Of a stretch of DNA of 47,171 nt, positions 17,019-25,735 are shown one piece after another. How positions within the stretch are numbered: the first letter of the stretch is position 1; each line of letters opens with the position of its first letter. Source of the stretch: Mycobacterium colombiense (GTDB lineage: Bacteria; Actinomycetota; Actinomycetes; Mycobacteriales; Mycobacteriaceae). The notes beneath the pieces are model-generated. The model was not told the origin of the DNA and searched no databases. It saw only the letters and a program-made list of their open reading frames with translations. Where the stretch lies: NCBI RefSeq assembly GCF_001953985.1, contig NZ_MBEI01000045.1, positions 1 to 47,171 of the forward strand, written 5' to 3'. A program made the position numbers and the translations under genes.

Positions 17019-17060
17019 CGCTGCATACCGCCCCCGCTAGGGTCTGAACAAATATTAGGT
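17015..17060 (+). promoter_or_regulatory. Promoter with shared operator, binding-protein operon
   Basis: -35 TTGACG (17015-17020, overlapping the ATPase stop), 17 bases, -10 TAGGGT (17038-17043). AACAAATATTAGGT at 17047-17060 covers the expected start site, an ideal repressor position. Confidence 0.65.
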
Positions 17061-17103
17061 TTTTTCGGATCGGCGCGCGCAATTCAGTCACCTGGGAGGT
17101 CGG

Positions 17104-18222
17104 ATGTCCTACGAGAGCAGCGCAGAGCCGATCAAGGTCGGCTACCTGATGGACTTCAAGCTTCCACCGGGTTTCCCCGAAGACCTGTTCGCCTCGTTCA
17201 CCCAGACGTTCGACCTCATCTTCGAAGAGGCCGTCGCCCAGGGCCTGATGGATCGTCCCGTGCAGATGATCTATCGCGAGGTGGAGGGCCTGCCCAAGGG
17301 TTCGGTCAAGGCGGTGATCGATGCGTATGGCGAACTGGTCGACGAGGGCTGCCTGGTGGTCTTCGGCCCGAACATCACCGATAACTGCGTGCCGTTGCGA
17401 GAAGCGATCGAGGAACGGTTCAAGGTACCCGCGATCAGCGTGACCGGCACCGACGACTGGCTGGGCGAGTGGACATTCTCCTTCCCCCAGGGATCGATGA
17501 CCGATGAACCGATTTTCCTGGTCGACCTCATCGCCAAACGCGGGCTCACCGAAATCGGTGTCCTGGTCGAGCAGAGCCTCATCGGGGAGAGCTACCTGAA
17601 GAACCTGCGAAGTGCCTGCCGGCGCAAGGGCATTCGGATCGTCGCGGAAGTCGCCATCGCGCAGACGGCCCAGGACATCAACGCCGCGGTGCAGACGCTG
17701 CATGAGGCAAAGGCCGAGGCGATCGTGCACCTGGGCTTCGGTTTCGGAATCGTCTTCATCAACCCGGCGCTGGAGTCCCTCGGCTGGGACCCGCCCCGCT
17801 TCACCACGACGGCGTGGCAGAACGCCTGGGTCAACCCGATCATGTGGAACGCGTTCATGGGCTGGACCGGTGTCGACCAGTACGACGAGGCGAACCGGAT
17901 CGGCCAGGAGTTCCTCGACAGCTACGCGAAGAAGTACAACGGCAGTCGCCCTGAGTTTTGCGTGACCGTGGTCAACCGCGACGTCGCCGCGACACTCGTG
18001 CGCGCGTTCACCGACGCGCATCCGTTGAGCCCCCGTGGCGTCAAAGAGGCGCTGGAGCGGGTCAAGATGATGCCCGCCGCGTCTGGCGCGCCCGGTACCC
18101 GCGTGTCGTTCGGCAAGTGGACGCGCCGGGCCTGGATGGGTGCCGGATACCTGGTGGCACGCACCCTCGACGCCGACGGCATCAACTCGCACTTAGTGGA
18201 TCGCTTCGGAGAGGAAGACTGA
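17104..18222 (+). CDS. Periplasmic-binding-fold protein (LivJ-like) without signal peptide
   Basis: A 372-residue protein of the type 1 periplasmic-binding fold, like the branched-chain amino acid / amide receptors of ABC transporters (IKVGYLMDFKLPPG, CLVVFGPNITDNC, AISVTGTDDWLG, IGVLVEQSLIGESYLKNL). It starts directly with charged and domain residues; there is no signal peptide and no lipobox, and no permease or ATPase genes follow. It is therefore expected in the cytosol, perhaps as a ligand sensor or carrier rather than a transporter part. RBS GGGAGG precedes the ATG. The TGA overlaps the ATG of the AveC-like gene (TGATG), so the two are coupled. Confidence 0.82.
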   Translation: MSYESSAEPIKVGYLMDFKLPPGFPEDLFASFTQTFDLIFEEAVAQGLMDRPVQMIYREVEGLPKGSVKAVIDAYGELVDEGCLVVFGPNITDNCVPLREAIEERFKVPAISVTGTDDWLGEWTFSFPQGSMTDEPIFLVDLIAKRGLTEIGVLVEQSLIGESYLKNLRSACRRKGIRIVAEVAIAQTAQDINAAVQTLHEAKAEAIVHLGFGFGIVFINPALESLGWDPPRFTTTAWQNAWVNPIMWNAFMGWTGVDQYDEANRIGQEFLDSYAKKYNGSRPEFCVTVVNRDVAATLVRAFTDAHPLSPRGVKEALERVKMMPAASGAPGTRVSFGKWTRRAWMGAGYLVARTLDADGINSHLVDRFGEED

Positions 18223-19364
18223 TGTCCACAGAACAAACCACACCGTCTGCCGAGCGGGAGGAACCGGCAGCCCCACAGCGAAAAGCCAAGCGCGGCTGGG
18301 GCGGTTGGATCGCCGGAGCGGCGCTGGCCGCCTTCGTGCTGTTCTTCATCGCGAATTGCCGTGTGGCCCTTGACCCACGCGTCGCCAACCCGAATGTGCA
18401 GGGCCGGCCGCGCCCGGTGAAGTTCACGTTCGGTCTGGACTACATCGGGTTCCTGGACTGGGCCACAGTCGGGGCGCTGATTTTGCTGTTGATCGTCTTC
18501 ATCAGGGGCTGGCGCCGCAATCCCGGCAGCCCGGCGATGTTGATGTTCCTGTGCACCACGCTGATCGTGTGGCAGGACCCGATCATGAACTGGTCACCGT
18601 TCGCGGTCTACAACCCCGACCTCGTTCACTGGCCGGAGTCCTGGCCGCTGGTGTCGTTGTCGCCGACGGTCGAACCGTTCGTGGTCTTCGGTTACGTGAT
18701 GTTCTACTTCGGTCCCTACTTCCCGGCGGTCTGGCTGCTGCGCAGACTGCAGGCAAAGTACGGGCCCACGAGCTATGTGTCGCGGCATCCCCTGGTCAGC
18801 CTGGGTCTGATCACGCTGGTGATCGGGTTCATTTTCGATGCCTTCCTGGAAAACATCCTCATCCACTGGGGCATGTACATCTACTCGCAGGTGATCCCGT
18901 GGGGATCGGTGTTCACCGGGACCACCTTCCAATTCCCGCTGATCTGGGAATCGTTCTCGGTGTGCTTCGTGATGGTCCCCGCGGCAATCCTCTGCTACCG
19001 GGACGACACCGGTAAGTCGGTGGCGGAAAAGCTTGCCGCGAAAACGAAGTTGCTCCCGTCGCGACCGGTGCTGGGCACCTTCCTGGTGATGTTCGTCATC
19101 ATCAACGTGTCGTACTTCGCCTACGGCACCTGGTTCTGGGTCATCAAGGTCAGCCACGCCGCCACCTCGGTGGCCTGCCCGTGGCCGTATCCGGAAGCCA
19201 AAGTGTATGACCCGCAAGGGTATTACGAGAAGGCAGGCGCCCAGGGCCCCTACTCGGTCGGCATCTGGTCGACCTGGGCGAGCGGGGAGCCCAACGGGCG
19301 GCCCCACGTCATTCCCCCTCCGCCCGGTGAGGGCGCGTGTGCGACGGCGGGCCAGCATGGCTGA
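18222..19364 (+). CDS. AveC-family (spirocyclase-like) membrane protein
   Basis: A 380-residue integral membrane protein. After a charged N-terminus of about 28 residues there are about seven hydrophobic segments, including IAGAALAAFVLFFIANC, ATVGALILLLIVFI, FVVFGYVMFYFGPYF, LGLITLVIGFIFDAFL and LGTFLVMFVIINVSYF. The conserved WQDPIMNW and DAFLENILIHWGMY stretches are those I associate with AveC, which controls dehydration/spiroketal formation in avermectin biosynthesis. The actual chemistry of mycobacterial members is unknown. It is translationally coupled to the binding-fold gene before it and overlaps the SDR after it by eight bases, so the three work as a unit. Confidence 0.75.
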   Translation: MSTEQTTPSAEREEPAAPQRKAKRGWGGWIAGAALAAFVLFFIANCRVALDPRVANPNVQGRPRPVKFTFGLDYIGFLDWATVGALILLLIVFIRGWRRNPGSPAMLMFLCTTLIVWQDPIMNWSPFAVYNPDLVHWPESWPLVSLSPTVEPFVVFGYVMFYFGPYFPAVWLLRRLQAKYGPTSYVSRHPLVSLGLITLVIGFIFDAFLENILIHWGMYIYSQVIPWGSVFTGTTFQFPLIWESFSVCFVMVPAAILCYRDDTGKSVAEKLAAKTKLLPSRPVLGTFLVMFVIINVSYFAYGTWFWVIKVSHAATSVACPWPYPEAKVYDPQGYYEKAGAQGPYSVGIWSTWASGEPNGRPHVIPPPPGEGACATAGQHG

Positions 19365-20361
19365 GCCGCGCACGGTCGTCATCACCGGCGCGTCGCGCGG
19401 ACTGGGCTTCGCCTCGGCGGTGCGGATGTACCGGGAGGGGTGGCGCGTGGTCGCGGCCATGCGCACCCCCGACCAGGGAATGCCCCTGCTGCGCGCGGTT
19501 ACCGGAGCAGCCCTCGACGACGAACGGCTGATCGGCGTCCAACTCGACCTGACCGACAGCGCGTCGATCGCCGCGGCGGCCAAGACAATCGAAGAAGCCG
19601 TGGGCGCACCGTACGCACTGGTGCACAACGCGGGTATCTCCGCCGCCGGAATGGTGGAGGAGACCGACATGGCGTTGTGGCAGCGCATGCTCGCCACCAG
19701 CGTCCTGGGCCCCGTCACGCTCACCCAGGCCCTGTTGCCGTCGATGCGCGCGGCGGGCCAGGGGCGAATCGTCCTGGTGTCCAGCGCGGCCGGGGTGCGG
19801 GGCCAGCCCGCCACCGCGCCGTACTCCGCGGCCAAGGGGGCGCTGGAGCGGTGGGGCGAATCGATGGCGTGCGAGATCGCGCCGTTCGGTCTCGGTGTCA
19901 CCGTTCTGGTGGCCGGCACGTATGACACCGAGATCATCACCGACGCCGGCACCACCGATGACCGCAATTTCGGCGGCCCGTATGCCCGGCTGCACAACAC
20001 CATGAACAGCCGCGGGCGTTTCGCGATGAAATTGGCGCGGCCGCCGGAGCGGTTCACCGACGGTCTGCTCAAGGCGATCGATGACCGGGGGGCATTCCGC
20101 CGTCGGGGAGTCGGTCCGGACGCCTCGATGCTGTTGGTGGCCAACAGGATCCTGCCGGCGTCGGGCATGCACCACCTGTCGCGGATCGTGCTGGGCATAC
20201 CCCGGCAGGGGTCGATGCGCGATGGCGCGTGGCCGTTGACGACCAGTCAAAAGGCGATGGTCTTCGTCGCCCGTGTTCTTCCGCAGCCGGTACTGCAGCG
20301 CTTGGCCGCGGTAGCCGGGCGGTTCTCGTCGCAGAAAGATGCGGCACCGCAAGGGGATTAA
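19357..20361 (+). CDS. Short-chain dehydrogenase/reductase
   Basis: A 334-residue classical SDR: TGASRGLG (about 10-17), HNAGIS, Ser in LVSSAAG, and Tyr/Lys in YSAAKGALE. A C-terminal extension of about 80 residues beyond the core (MHHLSRIVLG...) ends in a weakly hydrophobic helix and may touch the membrane, which would suit work beside the AveC-like protein. The start overlaps the end of the AveC-like gene. The P450 gene follows after 10 bases with its own RBS (AAGGGG). Likely oxidises or reduces a hydroxyl/keto group on the cluster's substrate. Confidence 0.88.
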   Translation: MAEPRTVVITGASRGLGFASAVRMYREGWRVVAAMRTPDQGMPLLRAVTGAALDDERLIGVQLDLTDSASIAAAAKTIEEAVGAPYALVHNAGISAAGMVEETDMALWQRMLATSVLGPVTLTQALLPSMRAAGQGRIVLVSSAAGVRGQPATAPYSAAKGALERWGESMACEIAPFGLGVTVLVAGTYDTEIITDAGTTDDRNFGGPYARLHNTMNSRGRFAMKLARPPERFTDGLLKAIDDRGAFRRRGVGPDASMLLVANRILPASGMHHLSRIVLGIPRQGSMRDGAWPLTTSQKAMVFVARVLPQPVLQRLAAVAGRFSSQKDAAPQGD

Positions 20362-20371
20362 AGGGGCAATC

Positions 20372-21589
20372 ATGGAACAACTTTTCGACGATCTAGCGGA
20401 TTTCGGCGCCTTCGACGACGCGATATCCGGTGACGTGCGTGACCCGTACACCGAATTGGCGCGGCTGCGCCATGAGGAACCGGTGCAGCGACTCGAGACG
20501 TCGGGCGCGCTTCCGCACGAGGAAGGGCTGCCGATGTTCATCGTGTATCGCCACGAGGACATCCAGCAGATGCTGCGCGACAACGAGACGTTTTCGTCGT
20601 CGGCCGTCATCGCCGCATTCGGGCCCGTGCTGGGTGAAGGCGTGATGCTCGGCATGGACGAGCCGATCCACGGCCGGCTGCGTTCATTGGTATCGAAGGC
20701 GTTCTCGCAGAAGTCACTGGCGCGCTGGCAGGACGAGTTGGTCGGTCGCGTGGCGAACAGTCTGATCGACAAGTTCGCGCCCAACGGCAAGGCCGATCTG
20801 GTCAAGGAATTCACCTTCGACTACCCGAGCCAGATCATCGCGGGGTTGCTGGGATTGCCGGAAAAGGATTACCCACAGTTCCAGCGCTGGTCGATCTCGC
20901 TGCTGAGCTGGCTGATGAACCCCGAACGCGGACTTGCGGCCTCGGCCGCCCTGTGCGACTACTTCGCGCCGATACTCGAGGCCCGCCGGGCCGACCCGAA
21001 GGACGACCTGATCAGCGCCCTCGGTGCGGCCGAGATCGACGGGGAGAAGCTCGCGGACGAGGAGATCTTCTCGTTCCTTCGGTTGCTGCTGCCTGCGGGC
21101 GTCGAGACGACTTACCGGTCGCTGGGCAGCCTGCTCCTGGCGCTGTTGTCGGATCCGGCGCAGCTGGATGCCATCCGCGCGGATCGATCGTTGCTGCCCC
21201 AGGCGATCGAGGAGGGCGTGCGCTGGGAATCACCGCTGTTGACCATCACCCGGGTGGCGACCCGCGACACCGAACTCGGAGGCGTGGCGATCCCGGCCGG
21301 GGCGACGGTGATGCCGATGCTCGGATCGGCCAACCGGCAGGAGGACCGCTACCCCGATCCGAACACGTTCGACATCCATCGAGAGGCCCGGGCGCACCTG
21401 GGCTGGGGGCACGGCGTGCACGTCTGCCTCGGCATGCACCTGGCGCGCCTCGAGATGCGCACGGCCATCAATCTGCTGCTCGACCGGCTGCCGAACCTTC
21501 GGCTGGACCCGGAGGGGGACGACCCCCACATCCGCGGTCAGGTCTTCCGGTCGCCGACGTCGGTCCCGGTGCTATTCGACCCCCAATAA
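20372..21589 (+). CDS. Cytochrome P450
   Basis: A 405-residue soluble bacterial P450. The I-helix oxygen-activation motif is AGVETT (usually AGxDT/ET). The K-helix ExxR is in EEGVRWESP. The heme loop is WGHGVHVCLG with Cys352 as the iron ligand; Trp replaces the usual Phe at the start of the loop. The C-terminus is normal length. It needs a ferredoxin and reductase, neither of which is encoded nearby. It is the fourth gene of the binding-protein/AveC/SDR run and likely hydroxylates the same substrate. The CYP family cannot be assigned by eye. Confidence 0.95.
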   Translation: MEQLFDDLADFGAFDDAISGDVRDPYTELARLRHEEPVQRLETSGALPHEEGLPMFIVYRHEDIQQMLRDNETFSSSAVIAAFGPVLGEGVMLGMDEPIHGRLRSLVSKAFSQKSLARWQDELVGRVANSLIDKFAPNGKADLVKEFTFDYPSQIIAGLLGLPEKDYPQFQRWSISLLSWLMNPERGLAASAALCDYFAPILEARRADPKDDLISALGAAEIDGEKLADEEIFSFLRLLLPAGVETTYRSLGSLLLALLSDPAQLDAIRADRSLLPQAIEEGVRWESPLLTITRVATRDTELGGVAIPAGATVMPMLGSANRQEDRYPDPNTFDIHREARAHLGWGHGVHVCLGMHLARLEMRTAINLLLDRLPNLRLDPEGDDPHIRGQVFRSPTSVPVLFDPQ

Positions 21590-21679
21590 CCAGCCCGGTA
21601 GCGCGTGCAGCTTGCCAATCGGCTAGTTTCCGGTAAGGCTCTCCGTAGCCCCTCAACGACCCAGAAGAGAGTGACAGAT

Positions 21680-23164
21680 ATGACTGAGGCTGTAAAGGTC
21701 CGCTTCGAGCCGAAAATGATGATCGACGGCAAGCTCGTCGAGGGCCAGGCCGGCACGTTCACGAACATCAACCCGGCGACCGAGGAGTCCCTCGGCGAGG
21801 TTTCCGACGCCTCGAAGGAGGACATGCACCGGGCCATAGACGCCGCCCGGCGCGCCTTCGACGAGACCGACTGGTCGACCAACAAGGAGCTGCGCAAGCG
21901 CTGCCTGCTGCAGCTGCACGAGGCGATCGAATCCGAGATCGACGAGCTGCGCGAGGAGCTCATCCTCGAGGTCGGCTCGCCCCGGGCCATCACGTTCGGA
22001 CCCCAGCTGGACGCCCCGCTCGAAGACGGGCTGAAGTACCCCGCACGCCTGATCGACGAGTACGCGTGGGAAACCGACCTGGGCGACAAGGTGATCAGCC
22101 TGACCGGCACGCTGACCACCCGCAAGGTCTGGCGGGAACCGGTGGGCGTGGTCGGTGCGATCGTGCCGTGGAACTTCCCGTTCGAGGTCACCCTCAACAA
22201 GCTCGGCCAGGCGCTGGGCACCGGCAACACCGTGGTGCTCAAGCCGGCGCCCAACACCCCGTTCAACGCGAACCGGCTCGGCCGCCTGATCGCCGAGAAG
22301 ACCGACATCCCCGCCGGCGTCGTCAACGTCGTCACCGCCTCGGACCACTTCGTGGGCGAGGAGCTCACGCTGTCGCCCAAGGTGGACCTGATCTCGTTCA
22401 CCGGCTCGACGGTGGTCGGCAAGCGGATCATGGAGAAGGGCGCCGCGACCATGAAGCGGCTGTTCCTCGAACTCGGCGGCAAGTCGGCCACCATCGTGCT
22501 GGAGGACGCCGACTTCGGGACGGCGTGCATGGTCGGCATCGCGCCGTGCATGCACGCCGGTCAGGGCTGCGCCAACCCGACCCGGCTGCTGCTGCCGCGG
22601 TCCCGCTATGACGAGGGCGTCGAGATCCTCAAGAACATCTACGAGAACGTCACGTGCGGCGACCCGCAGGACCCCGGAACGCTGTGTGGGCCGGTGATCT
22701 CGCAACGACAGTTCGACCGCGTGACGGACTACATCAAGAAGGGCGTCGAAGAGGGCGCCACGGCGCTGGTAGGCGGGCCCGGTGCCGAAACCGGTTTCGA
22801 CAAGGGATATTTCATCCGGCCAACGCTTTTCACGAACGTCGACAACAAGATGACCATCGCGCAGGAGGAGATCTTCGGCCCGGTGCTGTCGGTCATCCCG
22901 TTCGACGACGAGGAGGACGCGATCCGGATCGCCAACGACAGCGTGTATGGGTTGGCCGGCAACGTGTTTGCGGGTTCGCTCGAGCGTGCGCTGTCGGTGA
23001 CCCGCCGGATCAAGGCCGGCTTCATGGGCGTCAACGGCGGCGCCCCGTACGGCGCCGACACACCGTTCGGCGGCTACAAGGAAAGCGGCGTGGGACGCCA
23101 GAACGGTATCGCTGGGTTCGACCAGTACACCGAGATCAAGTCGGTCGCCTACCCCGCGGGCTAG
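21680..23164 (+). CDS. NAD-dependent aldehyde dehydrogenase
   Basis: A 494-residue ALDH with intact active site: PWNFPFEV and KPAPNTP (cofactor), LELGGKSA with the general-base Glu, and GQGCANPTR with the nucleophilic Cys. The end is GGYKESGVGRQNG. It is close to the mycobacterial AldA type (Rv0768), which in M. tuberculosis also lies next to a P450. It probably oxidises an aldehyde produced by P450 and SDR action. It lies 90 bases after the P450, so it is probably co-transcribed; I see no copy of the shared operator in that gap. The ATG at 21680 fits the family's N-terminus. Confidence 0.93.
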   Translation: MTEAVKVRFEPKMMIDGKLVEGQAGTFTNINPATEESLGEVSDASKEDMHRAIDAARRAFDETDWSTNKELRKRCLLQLHEAIESEIDELREELILEVGSPRAITFGPQLDAPLEDGLKYPARLIDEYAWETDLGDKVISLTGTLTTRKVWREPVGVVGAIVPWNFPFEVTLNKLGQALGTGNTVVLKPAPNTPFNANRLGRLIAEKTDIPAGVVNVVTASDHFVGEELTLSPKVDLISFTGSTVVGKRIMEKGAATMKRLFLELGGKSATIVLEDADFGTACMVGIAPCMHAGQGCANPTRLLLPRSRYDEGVEILKNIYENVTCGDPQDPGTLCGPVISQRQFDRVTDYIKKGVEEGATALVGGPGAETGFDKGYFIRPTLFTNVDNKMTIAQEEIFGPVLSVIPFDDEEDAIRIANDSVYGLAGNVFAGSLERALSVTRRIKAGFMGVNGGAPYGADTPFGGYKESGVGRQNGIAGFDQYTEIKSVAYPAG

Positions 23165-23167
23165 GAA

Positions 23168-23242
23168 TCACCCTTCGACGAGATTGCCGTCGGGGTCGCG
23201 GTTTTCGGGTTTGATCGCGACCTTGGCGGCAATCTCGACGCG
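23168..23242 (-). pseudogene. Possible remnant of a glyoxalase/VOC-like gene end
   Basis: A 24-codon open stretch on the minus strand ends RDPDGNLVEG then stop, the usual C-terminal end of VOC-family proteins, but a stop codon lies directly upstream. It may be a decayed fragment or coincidence. Confidence 0.2.
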
Positions 23243-23259
23243 CTAACCGGGTGGCAGTG

Positions 23260-23904
23260 ATGCATGATGTGGACCGCGAGTTTGTCTTCGCCGCCGTCGC
23301 CGACGAGCGGCATCGAATCGCGGGCCTGCTTGACGGGTTGGACACCGCGCAGTTGGCGACACCGAGCGTGTGCGCGGCATGGGATGTGAAGACAGTCGCG
23401 GCTCATGCGATCAGTACCGCTACCGACGGCACCCTCACATTCCTGTGGCTCGCCCTGCGCCGTGGGAGCATGGCTCGCGCGATCGACGAATTGGCCCGCC
23501 GTCGTGCCCAATTGCCGGCCGCCGAGATCGTAGCCGGTTTGCGTCAATGTGCGGATCGCCGGATTGATCCGCCGCTATTTGGTCCGCTGGACCCGCTCGC
23601 GGATATTTTGGTGCACAGCGGCGACATCAGGATCCCACTCGGGCTGCCCTTCCAACCCGACCCAAAGCGAACGGCGTTGGCCATGGACTTCCTCACCGGC
23701 TGGTGGCCGTTCGGGTTTGTACCACTTGGCCTGCTGCGAGGGATTAGCTTGCACGCCAATGATATTGGTAGCCAATGGGGCAACGGCGCAGAAATTCGAG
23801 GGCCGGTGGCTGCCCTGATGATGACCGTCGCCGGCCGCACCGCACTCGCGCACACGCTCGACGGGCCGGGCCTGCCACGACTTATTCAGCGACTATCCGG
23901 ATAA
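23260..23904 (+). CDS. Mycothiol-dependent maleylpyruvate isomerase-type (DinB-fold) protein
   Basis: A 214-residue protein of the MDMPI_N / DinB four-helix fold. It has the family start (FAAVADERHRIAGLLDGLDTAQLATPS), followed by AAWDVKTVAAHAIS with the first metal-binding His and later DILVHSGDIRIPLG with the acidic residue and His of the second site. Members use mycothiol as cofactor in isomerisation or conjugation. Specific substrate unknown. A GTG at 23251 would add three residues. The gene stands alone between the ALDH and a frameshifted gene, and its codon use is less GC-biased than its neighbours. Confidence 0.8.
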   Translation: MHDVDREFVFAAVADERHRIAGLLDGLDTAQLATPSVCAAWDVKTVAAHAISTATDGTLTFLWLALRRGSMARAIDELARRRAQLPAAEIVAGLRQCADRRIDPPLFGPLDPLADILVHSGDIRIPLGLPFQPDPKRTALAMDFLTGWWPFGFVPLGLLRGISLHANDIGSQWGNGAEIRGPVAALMMTVAGRTALAHTLDGPGLPRLIQRLSG

Positions 23905-23928
23905 GCGGGCGTTGAGGTCGCGCTGCTG

Positions 23929-24215
23929 CTAACCCGGCGGCAGCGGCCGTTTGAGTGTGCAGACGATGCTCCACTCGAAATATCACCGCCCCTGTCGTAT
24001 TCCTTGAATCGGTGGGCGACTTGGGTGCGTTGCACCGAGGACCCCACGATTTCCCAGCCCCGCTCGCCGTAGGTCGCCGTCAGGCGGTTCGCCTCGTCCA
24101 AGACCGTCTCCAACGAGTCTTGGGTATGCGAGATGAAGGTGCTCTCCCATCGCCCGGGGTACCACTTGCCGTCTGACGCCGGCCACCAACCGGGCCCGGG
24201 TGCGGGAGTGCTCAC
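23929..24215 (-). pseudogene. Frameshifted small protein with PGWW-ASDGKWYP motif
   Basis: The reading frame starts at GTG with STPAPGPGWWPASDGKWYP, a motif common at the ends of actinobacterial membrane-associated proteins. It continues with a DUF4177-like segment (ANRLTATYGERGWEIVGSS). After EYDRGGD the frame runs into unrelated sequence, while the adjacent frame reads YFEWSIVCTLKRPLPPG and stop, the natural family ending. One missing base near 23982 would restore the protein (about 95 residues). Either a true frameshift mutation or a sequencing error. Confidence 0.6.
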
Positions 24216-24369
24216 GTCCGGGGACCATATGCGCCGTCGGCCCAACAGAAATGAACCGCAGGTGACCGTCGCTGTACACAACGCCGAATAACTGGCGTCA
24301 ACGGCGCTGACGGTGCGATGGACCCCGGCCGCACCGGGCGATCGCGCGGCCGCATCCGGGGCAGGCGGC

Positions 24370-24398
24370 TTGACCTAATATTTGTTCAGCTCTAGATT
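24370..24398 (+). promoter_or_regulatory. Promoter with shared operator, second P450 gene
   Basis: -35 TTGACC (24370-24375), 17 bases, -10 TAGATT (24393-24398). The element reads ACCTAATATTTGTT, identical over 14 bases to the complement of the site at 17047. Confidence 0.65.
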
Positions 24399-24466
24399 GG
24401 CAAGAGAGGTTACGTCGCCCGGGCTGACGTTGGTGGGGGCGGTTACGTAGATGCCTAGGAGTCCTG

Positions 24467-25735
24467 TTGAGCGAATTCGAATCGGTAGATTTCTTCACTG
24501 ACGTGTCCCTGATTCCGGACCCGTACCCCTACTTCGATCATCTGCGGGCGCGCTGCCCGGTGCTGCCGCGACCCAACCAGGGCGTCACGGCGGTAACGGG
24601 ACACTCCGAGGCGCTCGCCGTCTACAAAGATCCGGCGTTCTCGTCGTGTGTCTCGGTCGCCGGGCCGTTTTCGGGGTTGCCGTTCGAGCCTGAGGGCGAC
24701 GACATCGGCAGCCTGATCGAACAACATCGCTCGCAGATCCCGATGAGCGAACACATCGTGACTCAAGACCCACCGGAGCACGCCCGGACGCGAGGTCTGC
24801 TCAGCCGCCTGCTGACGCCCAAGCGGCTCAAGGAAAATGAAGACTTCATGTGGCGGCTCGCCGATCAACAGCTCGACGAGTTCTTGTCACGCGGGAGTTG
24901 TGAATTCCTCGATGACTATGCGCGGCCGTTCTCCGGGTTGGTGATCGCCGACCTCCTGGGGGTTCCCGTCGAGGACCACGAAGAGTTTCGGGATGTGTTC
25001 TCGGGCAAGTTCTCCGGTGGGGTCGAGGACGACTCGATGACGCGCGCGCACAATCCGCTGGAATACCTCGACGACAAGTTCACCACCCACATCACCGAAC
25101 GCCGCCGGCAGCCACGCGAAGATGTGTTGACCGAGCTGGCCCAGGCGAAGTATCCCGACGGCTCGACTCCCGAAGTCATCGACGTGGTCCGGCTGGCGAC
25201 ATTCCTGTTCGCGGCCGGCCAGGAAACCACGACCAAGCTGCTCAGCTTCGGGGTCCGCACGCTTGCCGAGAACCCGGAGTTGCAGAAGCTGCTCCGCGAA
25301 GACCGCAGCCTGATACCGAATTTCGTCGAAGAGACGCTCCGCATGGAGAGCCCGGTCAAGTGCCATTTCCGGATGGCCCGCACGACGACCTCGATCGGCG
25401 ACACCGACATCCCGGCGGGCAGCACGGTGATGCTGCTGCCCGGCGCGAGCAACCGAGATGCACGAAAGTTCGAGCAGCCCGATGAGTTCCGCATCGACCG
25501 GCCGAACGTGCGTGAGCATGTGGCCTTCGGCCGCGGCAATCACTCCTGCCCTGGCGCACCGTTGGCCCGCGCGGAGGGGCGAATCTCGCTGAACCGCATA
25601 CTCGACCGGATGGCGGACATCGCCATCACGGAGGCCGAGCACGGGCCGCCGGATGCCCGCAGCTACACCTACGACCCGACGTGGCAGATGCGGGGTCTGT
25701 CCGAGTTGCACCTCGAATTCACCCCGATTTCGTGA
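24467..25735 (+). CDS. Cytochrome P450
   Basis: A 422-residue P450. The I-helix is FAAGQETTTK, ExxR is in EETLRMESP, and the heme loop is FGRGNHSCPG with Cys361. The TTG start has AGGAG 7 bases upstream and is the only start that keeps the family N-terminus. The stop overlaps the GTG of an acyltransferase gene (GTGA), so hydroxylation and acylation look linked. The promoter carries the island's operator, placing this gene in the same regulon as the AveC operon although it is separated by the ALDH and two unrelated genes. The CYP family cannot be assigned from sequence alone. Confidence 0.95.
   Translation: MSEFESVDFFTDVSLIPDPYPYFDHLRARCPVLPRPNQGVTAVTGHSEALAVYKDPAFSSCVSVAGPFSGLPFEPEGDDIGSLIEQHRSQIPMSEHIVTQDPPEHARTRGLLSRLLTPKRLKENEDFMWRLADQQLDEFLSRGSCEFLDDYARPFSGLVIADLLGVPVEDHEEFRDVFSGKFSGGVEDDSMTRAHNPLEYLDDKFTTHITERRRQPREDVLTELAQAKYPDGSTPEVIDVVRLATFLFAAGQETTTKLLSFGVRTLAENPELQKLLREDRSLIPNFVEETLRMESPVKCHFRMARTTTSIGDTDIPAGSTVMLLPGASNRDARKFEQPDEFRIDRPNVREHVAFGRGNHSCPGAPLARAEGRISLNRILDRMADIAITEAEHGPPDARSYTYDPTWQMRGLSELHLEFTPIS

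Noticed and set aside
24298..24498. 66-codon minus-strand frame with CPGCGR near the second P450
   Set aside because: Overlaps the P450 start and its promoter; no RBS or family resemblance.
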